From an uncultured Clostridia bacterium (GTDB taxonomy: Bacteria; Bacillota; Clostridia; Christensenellales; Borkfalkiaceae): a DNA stretch of 64,000 nucleotides. Positions 33,919 to 45,000 of this stretch are shown here, one piece after another. Position 1 is the stretch's first letter. Each line of letters opens with the position of its first letter. Where the stretch lies: assembly GCA_904419075.1 (NCBI GenBank), contig CAJFQM010000001.1, positions 1 through 64,000 of the forward strand, read 5' to 3'. A model generated the notes under the pieces. It was not told where the DNA came from. It searched no databases and saw only the letters and a program-made list of their open reading frames with translations. A program made the translations under genes and the position numbers.

Positions 33919-36433
33919 GAAAGCGGCGGCATGCGTCTTTGCTGCAATTTTGACTTTTACCTGCCAAAGCTGCGGGAAGAACGGAACCTCGCAAAACGGC
34001 GGCGGAAATTATATCGGGGCAAACATGAAGGAAATCGTATACGAAGAATCCCAAAATCCGAGAAAGACGGGCAGTAACGTCAATCTCGTCATTCCCGTTT
34101 CTTCCTCCGCGGTGACGGGCGCAAAGCTGACGGCGTACGTCATGCTGGATACGGCGCTCGAAAATTATAACTATTACGTAGTGGACTGGGGGGACGGGAC
34201 ATGGAGTTATAACGGTCCTTACGTTTATGACGACGAACATAAAGTGCTCGGAGAAGTCTATCACACTTATAAGAAGGCGGGTACGTATGCCATACGCGCT
34301 TGCGGAGTCAATCTGGCGCTCGGAACCTTGTATGGCTGGACGGAGGCACAGTATCTGAAAGTGACAGGTCCCGATTATACGGGGAACATGATAAAATCGG
34401 TCAAACCGATTTCTTCGGGAAACCGTTCGTCGGAAACAGGCGCGGAAAAGATTGCGGATAACGATAATTCGACCGCTTGGGAGAGCGAGGTTTCCGATTC
34501 CGTCGCTTCCGACGAATATGTGGGTTATCTGTTCGATAAATACTACACCTTGGATACGCTGGAAGTGAAAATTCCTTCCTCACTGTCCGTATTCCCGTCC
34601 AACATTTCCGTGGAGTATACCACGGACGGAGGGGAAAATTGGTATATGCTTCCGCATTACTATTACGTTCTGCCCAATTCGGAAGGACAGTATTCCTGTA
34701 TCATGAATTTTCCGAATCCGAAAGGAGCAACGTTGGTTCTTCCCCTCGACGGAATAACCGCGAACGGAATCAGGATTCGTTCCCTGATGTACCCCGTGGC
34801 GAGCTCGGGCGTAAAGTATTTCAGCGTATCCGAAATGCGGGCCTACGGGACGGACGAAATGCCGCTTTATACCTCTTATGACGGATATTATAACGCCGAC
34901 CTCAGCAATATGTGGGCTATTTTCGGGCTGGCTCAGACGGAACCGAGAATGTACAATTCTCTGCGCGGCGGCGCCACGAACGTCGAACCCTTCCGTTCCG
35001 GACAGACGATGACCGCTTCCGTGGAATGGATGGCTTGGAACGGTCAGAAACTCAATTGGAGCGGCTATGACGACGCCATAAACATTCACGTCAATTCCCT
35101 CAAAAATGCGGTTTACGGAGGAGACGGCTGGTATTACGACGAGAGCGACAAGACCTATAAAGTCGATACTTCCGAATACGACGATAACAAACGGGACGAC
35201 GGCTATATCTGGGCGACGGAAAGCGCTCCGCAGCACCTCGGAGAACAAAACCACTATACGAACAATTCCTCCCTGATCATCGCTTCGAGGGATTATCTTC
35301 TGACGGGAAACAATACGGCGGGCTTTCTCGATTCGGTCAATGCAAAGGGGCAGAAGATGATAGATAAGCTCCGCAAAGCCATGGAATATATGCTGATAAA
35401 TCTCAACGGGGATTCCGGACTCATGACTATTTACGATCCGAGAAACGACGGGACGGTGCACGGACTTTCGTCCAACTATTGGGATTCCCTGAACTTCTTC
35501 GGATATAATTCCCCTTATGAAAATATTCTTTTTTATCAGGCTGTTCTTGCAATGTCCGATATCGAAAACTATCTCGGCAATACCTTAGACGCGGATTATT
35601 ATACCGATCTTGCGGAAAAAATTAAAAGGGTATTCAACGAAACTTTTTGGGACGAGGAAAAGGGAAGATATATCACCTCTATAAACATCAAAGGCGACCG
35701 CTTGGATTTCGGACTTACGTTCGTCAATTTCATGGCGGCTTCGGCGGGGCTCGCAAACGAGGAGCAGCTCGAACAAATTTATTCCTGGGTGGACGGAGAG
35801 AGAACGATAGAAGGGGATACCTCGACGGGGGAGGATATCTATAATTTCAAAGTTTCCGCGCGCTCCAATACGGTGGCGGTGGAATCCGTGGAGGAGGACG
35901 GGCTGCACTACTGGTGGTATAACGGCCATTCCTTCAACGACGTTCTGCCCGGCATGTGGGGAGAGTACGGTCTGCAAATGCAGAACGGGGGAACGATTTT
36001 CTATACCTCTCACTACGATATTTCCGGCCGCACGGGGTTATCCGGCGACAAAGCAATGGAGCGGTTCAACGTCATTATGGACGAATTTCATAAGGATCAG
36101 CTCCGCCGCGACCCGAGGACTTCTTTCGGCGTCTATCAGGTGAGCATCAACGGGGAATTTCCCGAAAGCGGCTTGGTGCCTCTGACGTTCGTGACGGATA
36201 TTGTCGGAATTACGCCCGATCTTTTGGGATTGAAAATAGAGAGCTGTCTGCCCTCGGATATGACTTATGCGGGAGTAAATACTTACGAATACGGCAACAG
36301 AACTTATTCCATAGAGGTGAACAAGACGATTTCTCAGCCGCAAGTGACGAAAGAGAACGGAAAATATTACGTCAAATTGCCCGCGGGAAAGACGTGGTAT
36401 ATCACGCTCGAAAATAAGCTGATAGAGGGGTGA
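33911..36433 (+). CDS. Lipoprotein glycosidase with PKD and F5/8C modules
   Basis: An 840-residue lipoprotein (signal ending TCQSC). Order of modules: a PKD-like beta domain (about 40-155; VVDWGDGTW, HTYKKAGTYAIRACG), an F5/8 type C binding domain (about 160-315; DNDNSTAWESE) and an (alpha/alpha)6 barrel (about 330-790) with YWDSLNFFGYNSPYENIL and NETFWDEEKGRY, as in GH78/GH63-type enzymes. The exact family is not clear. It overlaps the gene upstream by 8 bases. It probably degrades the glycan at the cell surface before import. Confidence 0.75.
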   Translation: MGKKAAACVFAAILTFTCQSCGKNGTSQNGGGNYIGANMKEIVYEESQNPRKTGSNVNLVIPVSSSAVTGAKLTAYVMLDTALENYNYYVVDWGDGTWSYNGPYVYDDEHKVLGEVYHTYKKAGTYAIRACGVNLALGTLYGWTEAQYLKVTGPDYTGNMIKSVKPISSGNRSSETGAEKIADNDNSTAWESEVSDSVASDEYVGYLFDKYYTLDTLEVKIPSSLSVFPSNISVEYTTDGGENWYMLPHYYYVLPNSEGQYSCIMNFPNPKGATLVLPLDGITANGIRIRSLMYPVASSGVKYFSVSEMRAYGTDEMPLYTSYDGYYNADLSNMWAIFGLAQTEPRMYNSLRGGATNVEPFRSGQTMTASVEWMAWNGQKLNWSGYDDAINIHVNSLKNAVYGGDGWYYDESDKTYKVDTSEYDDNKRDDGYIWATESAPQHLGEQNHYTNNSSLIIASRDYLLTGNNTAGFLDSVNAKGQKMIDKLRKAMEYMLINLNGDSGLMTIYDPRNDGTVHGLSSNYWDSLNFFGYNSPYENILFYQAVLAMSDIENYLGNTLDADYYTDLAEKIKRVFNETFWDEEKGRYITSINIKGDRLDFGLTFVNFMAASAGLANEEQLEQIYSWVDGERTIEGDTSTGEDIYNFKVSARSNTVAVESVEEDGLHYWWYNGHSFNDVLPGMWGEYGLQMQNGGTIFYTSHYDISGRTGLSGDKAMERFNVIMDEFHKDQLRRDPRTSFGVYQVSINGEFPESGLVPLTFVTDIVGITPDLLGLKIESCLPSDMTYAGVNTYEYGNRTYSIEVNKTISQPQVTKENGKYYVKLPAGKTWYITLENKLIEG

Positions 36434-36437
36434 GCAA

Positions 36438-38849
36438 ATGAAACGATTATCCAGATTATTTTGTGTTGCTTTGGCGACTTCGCTTCTTCTGTCTCCGTTC
36501 GGCTGCGGAAGCGGAACGGCTGTCGCGGAAGATTCGACGGAGGATACGGAATGGGATAGCGAAATCGGTTTCGATTCATTGGCGGAGATAGAGGAAAATT
36601 TCGCTTTTCATTTCGTTTCCACGCAGAACGAACGACGCAGCGACGAATTCAATTATAGTTGGACGCTGGTCGACGGCGCCGTACAAAGAGTTGGTAATAT
36701 CGACGCCTATTCCGATACGGTAAATATCGCCATCATGACATATACGGGGAACGTATACAGCGATTTTGAGCTCAGCGTAGACGTCCGTTGCGGAACGTCG
36801 ACTTCCTATTGGCCCGTCATCGGAATCCGTCAGCAGATTCCCGGGAAATATTATACGACCGAGGGCGGCGGAACGTTCTCCGAGCTTTTGGCGGACGGAA
36901 AAGCAGTTCCTTCGTCGGGATTTGAAAGGCTGGCTTCCCGCCTGACGTTAAAGGCTTCCTACTTAAAAACTCTGTCCGCGGGCGAACATGTCTTTACGCT
37001 CGTGACGGACGGAGGAGAGGTCGAATTTCTCGTCACGGTGGAGATAGACGGAATTAACTTTACCGATACGGAAAGAGTGAAAAAATATTCCGTGGCGGAC
37101 GTCGGATTTTCCGTAGATTTCGGCGGCGGAACACCGGCAAAGATTACCGTTTGCGGAGCCGAGGTCGGCGGAGGCGCTTGGAGTTATTCCGACGGAAGAT
37201 TGACCTTCAAAAAGGCCTATCTCGAAACTCTTTTTGACGGCGTATACGATATCAGGATTTGCGACGAAGAGGGGAAATACGAAAATTGCGTCATCGTCAA
37301 GGGAATGGAAATAAACAAACTTCTGCGCTTTGATTTCGACGCTTTTTCTTCTAAGATCAACGGATTCGGACAGGATTTGGAAATTTCCGAAGAGGCGAAC
37401 GGAATCGACGGAAATTCTTGTCGGATCGTCAATCAAAAATCGGGAACTTTGCTCAACATCGGCGAAGGGAATATCGATTATTCCTTTACGGAAGGAGAAA
37501 AATATGCGCTGTCCTTTGAACTTAAATTGGAAGAGATCGTCGAGGGAACGAGCAGTGTATCCGATTTATTTATTCCCGTATATTTCAAAACGGCGGCCAA
37601 TAATGCCGATATCGGTTTTATTCGCTATAACGAAACGGACGGATTATATTTTACCGCGGAAAGCAAATGTACGGCTTATTCGTTTACCGAGATCGACGGT
37701 ATCTGGCGGTTTTACGCCGAATTTGTATACGAAAGCGGATTTACTTCCTTTGAACTTCCCGTCTGGATGCAGTCGTCCTTTCTCATCGATAACATTCAGA
37801 TAACTCCCAAGACCGGATTGATGACGATTTTGGAAAAGACGGAAACGGAGGTAGCCGCGGGGGCGTTTGAGGACCTCGTATTCGATTTCGGGGAGGTTTC
37901 CGTTCTCGGTGCGTCGATTGCGGGAGCGACGCTTCCCGAGGGAAGCTGGTCGTCCGCGGACGGAAAATTTACGCTGGACGGGGAATATATTGCAAATCTG
38001 ACGGCGGGAAGCGTTAACAAAATTACGGTCTATACCTCTCTCGGAAAACAAAATATCGTCATTCGGGTCAATAAGTATTCCCTCAAAATTACGGGAGAAA
38101 CCTTCAATTATGCTTTGGACGGGAAGGATATGCTCTTTGAGGTACAGACTGCGGGGTATTCGCTCGAAGAAGCAGAAATTTCCGATTCCCGAGGGACGCT
38201 CGTCAAAGGGACGGATTATCTCGCGGACGGCGCTTCGCTGACCCTGAAATCCGATTATCTCGAACAGGTGGTTTTGCAGGAAAAATTAAATATAAAATTT
38301 GCGGAAGACGCCGTTTTGTCTTTCGAGGTGACCTCCAATAAAATGCTGTTTGTCGATTTCGATTCGTTCAAGGCTCCCGAAAAGGGATTCGGACTCGGTT
38401 TTGTCGCTTCGGAGGCGGAAGGAAGGGGCGGTAAAGGCTGCCGTTTAGTAAACGAAAATACCTCTACCTTTTTGGCTCTCGGCGGAAACTTCTGTCCCAT
38501 GACGTTTGAAGCGGGAAAGTCGTACACCGTGGAATTCGATATTAAAATCAATTCGGTGAACTTTGATAATTTCGTCATTGAAGGAAACAGCTGTTATATG
38601 CCGATTACGTTCGGGACAGGATATGACGTCACTTTTATAAGGCTTTCAGACGACGGGCAGGGCGGTATCGATATGAAGAACGAAGCGCAGTCCGTAGGAA
38701 CGGAATCGAATATTCCCGTCAAGGGAGAAGACGGATTCTACCATATTTCTTTCAGTTTTGTTCCGACGGAAGAGTGTACTACGTTGACCTTTGACGTATG
38801 GATGGCGAGCGATATTGTCGTGGATAATATCATTTTGATGAGAAAATAA
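36438..38849 (+). CDS. Large surface lipoprotein with repeated beta modules
   Basis: An 803-residue lipoprotein (lipobox PFGC, Cys about 23). It shows two copies of an all-beta module beginning LLRFDFDAFSSKINGFG (about 295) and MLFVDFDSFKAPEKGFG (about 635), each some 160 residues and ending VDNI or IDNI, like carbohydrate-binding jelly rolls. Between and before them are shorter Ig/X2-like repeats with the pattern LTFKKAYLETLFDG. No catalytic domain is recognised. A glycan-capture role is inferred from context. Confidence 0.7.
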   Translation: MKRLSRLFCVALATSLLLSPFGCGSGTAVAEDSTEDTEWDSEIGFDSLAEIEENFAFHFVSTQNERRSDEFNYSWTLVDGAVQRVGNIDAYSDTVNIAIMTYTGNVYSDFELSVDVRCGTSTSYWPVIGIRQQIPGKYYTTEGGGTFSELLADGKAVPSSGFERLASRLTLKASYLKTLSAGEHVFTLVTDGGEVEFLVTVEIDGINFTDTERVKKYSVADVGFSVDFGGGTPAKITVCGAEVGGGAWSYSDGRLTFKKAYLETLFDGVYDIRICDEEGKYENCVIVKGMEINKLLRFDFDAFSSKINGFGQDLEISEEANGIDGNSCRIVNQKSGTLLNIGEGNIDYSFTEGEKYALSFELKLEEIVEGTSSVSDLFIPVYFKTAANNADIGFIRYNETDGLYFTAESKCTAYSFTEIDGIWRFYAEFVYESGFTSFELPVWMQSSFLIDNIQITPKTGLMTILEKTETEVAAGAFEDLVFDFGEVSVLGASIAGATLPEGSWSSADGKFTLDGEYIANLTAGSVNKITVYTSLGKQNIVIRVNKYSLKITGETFNYALDGKDMLFEVQTAGYSLEEAEISDSRGTLVKGTDYLADGASLTLKSDYLEQVVLQEKLNIKFAEDAVLSFEVTSNKMLFVDFDSFKAPEKGFGLGFVASEAEGRGGKGCRLVNENTSTFLALGGNFCPMTFEAGKSYTVEFDIKINSVNFDNFVIEGNSCYMPITFGTGYDVTFIRLSDDGQGGIDMKNEAQSVGTESNIPVKGEDGFYHISFSFVPTEECTTLTFDVWMASDIVVDNIILMRK

Positions 38850-38872
38850 ATAAAAAACAGAGAGGGGAAATC

Positions 38873-41800
38873 ATGAAAAATTTTTTTAAGTCACTCGCTT
38901 CTGCGGGTTTGGCGGTGTTGTTCGGTGTGGGGGCGATGGGAAGCACCGCCGCTTTAGCGGAAATGAGCGAGCATCGCGGGGAAAACGTCCCCGAAGAAGT
39001 CAAGACGGAAAATGTCGCTCTCGGAAAAGAAGTGACGTTCCGTTCGTTGATGGATATGAACGAAACTTTGACCATGTACAGTTATTTTCCGAATAACGGA
39101 GGAATCGACGGCACGGGCTGTTACGACATTTCCGCGGGCGGTAACGTTATGACGGACGGGGTCAACAGCGAATGGGGCGGATATACGGTTAATTCCACTT
39201 GGGCGGGCGTGAGAGGCTGGGCATATCTCGACCTCGGAAAGAGCTACGATATTTCCGCCGTCAAAGTACATATGTTGGCGGCATGGTGTTTTATGGACGT
39301 CGTCGTTCAGGTGTCTGACGATGCGTTGTTCCAAAAAGACGTGGCGACGATATTCAGTGTCTGCGATACATTGTCTTCGGAAGGGGCAACGGTCTATGAC
39401 GGCGGAAAAGTAGGCTGTACGGAGGAAACAAAGGGAGAAACGGGCTGGAACGGCAGGGAAGGCGTGGACTCAAAGCAGGCGGAAGGAAATATTTTTTCCT
39501 GTAATGTTTCCGCCAGATATGTCCGCTTTACGAATAATTGCGGAACGCCCGAACAAAACGGCGGTGCGGACGAAAATACCGCCATTTCGGAAATAGAGGT
39601 CTATGCGCGCACTTCAGGCCTTGCGGCGCCGAAGGCTTCCGTTGAATCGGGCTCTTACGAAAGTCTCGAAACCGTGGAACTTACTTCTTCTTATGCCGAT
39701 GCAAAAATCTATTATACGTTAGACGGCAGTTATCCCACGGAAGAATCCGCGTTGTATGAAGGTCCCGTAGACCTTTCGGGAAAAACAGGCGCGGTAGCGC
39801 TCCGCGCAATTGCCGTCGTCGACGGGAAACAGAGCTATCCCGCCGATTATCAATATAAGGTCGTCGAGGGGGCTTACGGAAATCAAGCCCTCGGTAAAGA
39901 GATAACGTTCCGTTCGTTGACGGACATGAACGAGGTCCTGACCATGTATAACTATTTCCCCGACGGACAGGGAATCGACGGCACGGGCTGCTATGATATT
40001 TCCACGAAGGGAAATGTGATGACGGACGGACAGAATACGGATTGGATGGGCTTTAATGTCAATTCCACCGCGGCAAACGTTCAGGGTTGGGCTTTCCTCG
40101 ATCTCGGAAAGAGTTGCGACATTTCCGAAGTCAAGGTATACTTTTTGGCAAAATGGTGTTTCCAGAACGTTATTATTCAGGCCTCCGACGACCCCGAATT
40201 TAAGACGGGAGTAACGACGATATTCAGCTGCTGTGACACTTTGGAAGCGGACGGAATAACGGTGTATGACGGCGGAAAAGTAGGTTGTACGGAAGAAACG
40301 CAGGTGGCGACTGGCTGGAACGGACAAATCGGCGTGGATTCAAAAATGGATATGCCGACGCCCGAAGAAATGGGCAACGTATTTACTTGCAATGTATCTG
40401 CGAGATATATTCGCCTGACGAATACGAATCTCGGAAACGGCGGCGCGGATTCCAATACGAATTTTACGGAAATAGAGGTTTACGGAGGGCAAACCGTTCC
40501 CGAGGATGTAGTTTTGGAAAAAGCCGTCAAGTCCGTAAAGGCAGACCTTGACGCCATAGAAGTCGCAAACGGCACGACGAAGGAGGAAGTGCTTTCGGAG
40601 CTTCCCCAAAGTGTAACGATTGAAACGACGGACGAAAAGGAGACCGAGGCGACGGCAATTTGGAATTCAGAAAATTATAACGGAAATACGGCAGGAGAAT
40701 ACATTTTTACGCTCGAAACGGAGCTTCCCGAACATGTTTCGGATATTTTCGGAACGCTGGACGGATTATCCGTTAAAGTCACCGTCCTGCCAGCCGCCGA
40801 TAAAACGGCATTGGAAACCTCGATTGAATCGGCGAGCGCTCTCAAAGAGGAGGAGTATACCTCCGATTCCTGGACGATATTGAAAAATGCCTTAAATGCC
40901 GCAGAACGTATAGCCGCCGACGGAAAAGCGAGTCAGCAACAGGTGGACGAATGTACCGCGGCGCTCGAAAAAGCAGTTTCCGATCTGATACTTCGTGCAA
41001 AGGATAAGACTGCGCTTAAAGCGGCTATCGACGAAGCAAAGGCAATCGACGGAGATAAATATTTATCGGACGGAGTTGCAGGGCTGACGGAGGCACTTGC
41101 GGACGCCGAAGCCGTTTATGCCGACGTCGATGCTTCCGTAAAAGAGGCCGAGGACGCTTTGAAGATTTTGGCGGAAGCTATCGATGCCTTACAGGAAAAG
41201 GCGGATTTGTCCGCTTTGTCCGCTTTGATCAAAACGGTAAAGGAAGCGGGATATAAGGCTGACGAATACACGCAGGCGACTTATGCTGCATTGGAAGACG
41301 CTTTGGAAGAGGCGGAAGCGATGTTGACTCAATCCGAAGTTTCCGCCGAAGAGGCGGAGAGGGCTTATAACGCGCTCGATACAGCTGTGAAAGGGTTAGA
41401 AAAATACGGGGATTCTTCTGCTTTGAAGGCGTTGATGGAGACGGCTAAGGCGCTGAATGAGGAGGATTATAGCAAAAATAGTTTCGATGCGTTAAAGGAA
41501 CAGCTCTTAAAAGCGGAAGAGACGGCGGCAAAGAAGGAAATGCAATCCGTTTATGACGAGGCGGAAACTGCCTTGCAGGAAAAGATAAATTCTCTCGTCA
41601 GTCTTGTAGGCTTAAAGGAAAAACTCGATTCGGCAAAGGGATATTCCGCCGAAGATTATACGCAGCTCTCTTTTGAAGGCCTGAAAACTGCGATTGCCGA
41701 AGCCGAACTTTTGCTCGATCAGGCAGGTGCTACGGCGGAGGAGGTGGCCGAGGCGGAAGCCGCTATTAAAGACGCCGTCGCAGCATTGGAGCATATTGAA

Positions 41801-41947
41801 ACAGATAGTTCGGGCTCCTCGTCCTCATTCTCGTCTGAATCTTCTTCATCTTCCGAAGGGAAAGGCTGCGGGAGCGTAGCGGGAATTTCGGCGGGAATTT
41901 GCCTGTTGTTTGCGGGCGCCGCTTTGGTGTTGAAAAAGAGAAGATAA
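38873..41947 (+). CDS. Giant secreted carbohydrate-binding protein with FIVAR-like stalk
   Basis: A 1024-residue exported protein. Signal peptide 1-29; F5/8C-like domain A (about 47-243); chitobiase C-terminal-like domain (about 248-333; IYYTLDGSYPTEE); F5/8C-like domain B (about 336-540), highly similar to A; Ig-like domain (545-640); five helical repeats of about 65 residues (642-975); Ser-rich linker; GKGCG, a membrane helix and KKRR. No enzyme domain is seen, so it looks like an adhesin or glycan-docking protein on a helical stalk. The start follows GAGGGG. Confidence 0.85.
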   Translation: MKNFFKSLASAGLAVLFGVGAMGSTAALAEMSEHRGENVPEEVKTENVALGKEVTFRSLMDMNETLTMYSYFPNNGGIDGTGCYDISAGGNVMTDGVNSEWGGYTVNSTWAGVRGWAYLDLGKSYDISAVKVHMLAAWCFMDVVVQVSDDALFQKDVATIFSVCDTLSSEGATVYDGGKVGCTEETKGETGWNGREGVDSKQAEGNIFSCNVSARYVRFTNNCGTPEQNGGADENTAISEIEVYARTSGLAAPKASVESGSYESLETVELTSSYADAKIYYTLDGSYPTEESALYEGPVDLSGKTGAVALRAIAVVDGKQSYPADYQYKVVEGAYGNQALGKEITFRSLTDMNEVLTMYNYFPDGQGIDGTGCYDISTKGNVMTDGQNTDWMGFNVNSTAANVQGWAFLDLGKSCDISEVKVYFLAKWCFQNVIIQASDDPEFKTGVTTIFSCCDTLEADGITVYDGGKVGCTEETQVATGWNGQIGVDSKMDMPTPEEMGNVFTCNVSARYIRLTNTNLGNGGADSNTNFTEIEVYGGQTVPEDVVLEKAVKSVKADLDAIEVANGTTKEEVLSELPQSVTIETTDEKETEATAIWNSENYNGNTAGEYIFTLETELPEHVSDIFGTLDGLSVKVTVLPAADKTALETSIESASALKEEEYTSDSWTILKNALNAAERIAADGKASQQQVDECTAALEKAVSDLILRAKDKTALKAAIDEAKAIDGDKYLSDGVAGLTEALADAEAVYADVDASVKEAEDALKILAEAIDALQEKADLSALSALIKTVKEAGYKADEYTQATYAALEDALEEAEAMLTQSEVSAEEAERAYNALDTAVKGLEKYGDSSALKALMETAKALNEEDYSKNSFDALKEQLLKAEETAAKKEMQSVYDEAETALQEKINSLVSLVGLKEKLDSAKGYSAEDYTQLSFEGLKTAIAEAELLLDQAGATAEEVAEAEAAIKDAVAALEHIETDSSGSSSSFSSESSSSSEGKGCGSVAGISAGICLLFAGAALVLKKRR
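39011..40491 (+). repeat. Intragenic duplication of F5/8C domain
   Basis: The segments 39011-39612 and 39881-40491 encode matching domains: TFRSLMDMNE against TFRSLTDMNE, GIDGTGCYDIS in both, VYDGGKVGCTEET in both. The DNA itself is still closely similar, which indicates a fairly recent duplication or gene conversion. Confidence 0.85.
40799..41803 (+). repeat. Five tandem FIVAR-like helical repeats
   Basis: Units of about 65 codons, each opening with DKTALE, DKTALK, ADLSAL, DSSALK or GLKEKL, followed by a Y-T/S-x-x-S/T-(W/F)-x-x-L core and an EA(E)xAL finish. They are diverged and form a coiled stalk between the binding domains and the membrane tail. Confidence 0.75.
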
Positions 41948-41956
41948 AAATTTATT

Positions 41957-41988
41957 CGTTTCCCGTCCGTCGAAAAGCGGACGGGAAA
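41957..41988 (+). other. Intercistronic stem-loop
   Basis: GTTTCCCGTCCG and CGGACGGGAAAC form a perfect 12-bp stem around TCGAAAAG. There is no T-run, so it is more likely an mRNA processing or stability hairpin, or a leaky terminator, between the two giant surface genes. Confidence 0.7.
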
Positions 41989-42017
41989 CATAGAAGGGAT
42001 AAGGAGAAAAAAGGAAA

Positions 42018-45000
42018 ATGAAAAGGAATATGAAATGTGCCGTCGCGGCGATCATGATTTCGGCATTGGCTGTATCGGGTGCTTACGGGCTGGCTTTAAC
42101 GAGAGCGGAGGAAACGGGGGAAGAAGATATGCCGAGGAATACCATAAATGAATTTCTTCTTTCCACTTGGAAAGGATATTACGATTTCGATATTGCTTCT
42201 TACGATTTTCAGACGAAAGAGCTCGCCGAAGCAGGAATGAATTTTATCTGGCACCCCGGCTATTCCTCCGCGATAGGACAGAAAACCGATTATCGTGAAA
42301 TAGAAAAAATCTATGCAAAATACGGCATGAACTACCTTTATACGGCGGACGGACAATTTGAGTACGACGAAGCGTTGATGAACGACTTGGAGTACTGCCT
42401 CGGATATTATGTAAAAGATGAACCCAGCGCTTCGCAGTTCAATTCCACGAAAGAATTATTTCATCAATATCTGTCTGCGGATTCCGAGCGGTCTCCGTTT
42501 GTCAATCTGTATCCGAACTATGCGGGAACGACGGCTTTGGGCGGTACATACGAACAATATGTAAACAACTGGATCGAAACGGTCGGCGCGGAAAATATGG
42601 AGTATCTCTATTACGATCATTATCCGTTTACGGCGACGGAAGAAGTAAGAAGCTCGTATTTCTCGGATATGGAAACGATACGCCGCGCCGCATGGGAACA
42701 CGGACGCATGAAGACGGGCGGATTTACGCAAACGGGGTGGTGGGCAGGAATGAGAAAGCCCGACGAGGACGAATTCCGTTGGAATATGTCCACCTATATC
42801 GCTTACGGCTTTAAGAGCATTTCTCATTTCTGCTGGGTCTCTCCCGACCGCGTGTCTGTCGAGGACGGCGGCGAGGATATGCGCGATCACGTAATCGATC
42901 AAGAGGGGAATAAAACGGAATTGTATGCCCCAGCGGTCTGTTATAATTGGCAGGTGCGTCAACTTGGCGACCTGCTCATGGGAATCGACTGTATGCACGC
43001 CTATCATTCAGGCGCAAATACGGCAGAGGGAGCGGAAGTTCTTCCCAAAAATTTTCTGATTCAGCCGGAAAGTAAAACAGATAATTATATCATCAGTCTT
43101 TTTACCTCAAAGGACGATTCGGAAAAATATATCATGCTGATGAACAACTCTACCTCCGAAAGCAGGGAAGGCACGTTTACGATTTCCGCGGATTCCGGAG
43201 TAGAGGGTTTGACAAAGATTTCTCCGACAATCGATCCCGAAAATCTTCCCGACCCCTTGAATTTGGAGGAGACGCTCGGGCAGCCTGCAAGAACTTCCGT
43301 TGAAATCTCGGACGGGGAGTTTACCGAAAGTTTTCTGCCGGGAGAGGTGAAAATTTATAAGTTGGAAGGCGAAGAAATCGTTATCGACGAGGGCTTGGAA
43401 CTCCCCCGCGTTTCCTTGGAATCGGGAACTTATACGGGAAGCCAGACAGTAAAGCTCACAACCGCTCAAAAGAATGTATCGCTCTATTATACGTTGGACG
43501 GCTCTTATCCGAAGGTTTTTGCGGACGGCAGGCCGGGAGAGGGAACCTTTCTCTATGAGGAAGAAATAAAGCTCGGCGAGGACGGAAAATGGGAATATAT
43601 TCCCCTGCGAGCCGCCGCTTATAAAAACGGAGAGCTCAGTCGGACTGTGAACAGAGATTATTTCATTACGGAAAACAGCGAAAATATCGCACTCGGTAAG
43701 CCCGTTACCTTCTATGACAGGACGTTTGAAAAGGAAATCACCGTTTCGGACGAAAAGAACGAGGTAGCGACGGGCAGCGTCGTTACGGACGGGTATCATG
43801 ACCCTTATACCGAGGTATTTACCGCCGAAAATACGACAGGTTGGGCGGTAGTGGATTTCGGAAAAGAATATAATACGGATAAGGCGGTCGTTTCTTTTTG
43901 GAACGACTGGCCGTTTGAGGACGTCATCATTCAGGTTTCTTCCGATTTCAAAAATTGGGAAAGTATTTTCAATAACGATACGGACGGCTCAATGAAGGAC
44001 GTCACGGGAGAAACGGGAAGCGACGGAGAATATAAGGACCAGATGTACGCCGGACAGGTGATTACTTATACGCCGAAATCTTTCCGATATATCCGTGCTT
44101 ACAACATAGGAAGCGGGGGCGGAGGTTTTAACGGACGAAGCGTATTTCAGGAAATTTCCGTGTATTCCGGTTTTGATTCTTCCGACCTTCCGAACGCTGA
44201 AAGCCTGCTCGACGAAACCGTTCTTTCCGATTGGAATGAGCTCGGCGGTTCCGATTGGACTTTGAAGGATGGAACGCTCTCGGTTTCGGGAACGGGTGAT
44301 TGGGGGCGTGCGATTGCCTTTACAGGGAAAAAGTATAAAAATTTTGTCATAGAAGGCAGATTTTCCATGACGGACATTGCCTCAGGACTCGTCGGCTTTG
44401 AATTATATAAGACGACGTACACGGGCAGTCTGAACGGCAATAACGGCTATGTGGTATTCGTGGAAAACGGAGGACGAGTAGGCGCTTACGACGGCGTAAA
44501 CGGCGGTTCACAGGAATTCGGTCCCACAAATATTCAAGCGATCGGATTCAGCCCTTCCGATTTTGCGTTCCGCGTAATCTCCGTCAACGATATTCTTTCG
44601 GTGAGCATCAACGGAACGCCCGTCTATACGGTGCGAAACAACCGTGCGGATATGGAGGCGGGATATATTGCCGTGCATGCCGGTTCCATAGGTATTTCCG
44701 TCCGCGATTTATGGATTATGGAACTCGGCGAGGAAAACGGTTGTGCAAATACGGAGCCGGAAGATGCTCTCGATTATCAGTCGGAAACGGTGCAGCGCGC
44801 CGTAGCTCTGTACGAAAAGCGTAATGATGTATTGTCGCTGCTGCCTGAAACGGTAGAGTTTGCTACCGTCAACGGAAATACGGTAACGGTTCCCGTAAAC
44901 GGCTGGACAACGGAGGATTATGACAGAAAAGCGGCAGGGTGGTATAATTTTACGGCAGATGTAGACGTATCTTCCCTCGGTCGCCTGTCCAACGCTTTCG

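Noticed and set aside
40799-41803. Repetitive DNA considered as a possible CRISPR or satellite array.
   Set aside because: It is in-frame coding repeats of about 195 bases with diverged sequence and no spacers. No CRISPR array was seen anywhere in the window.
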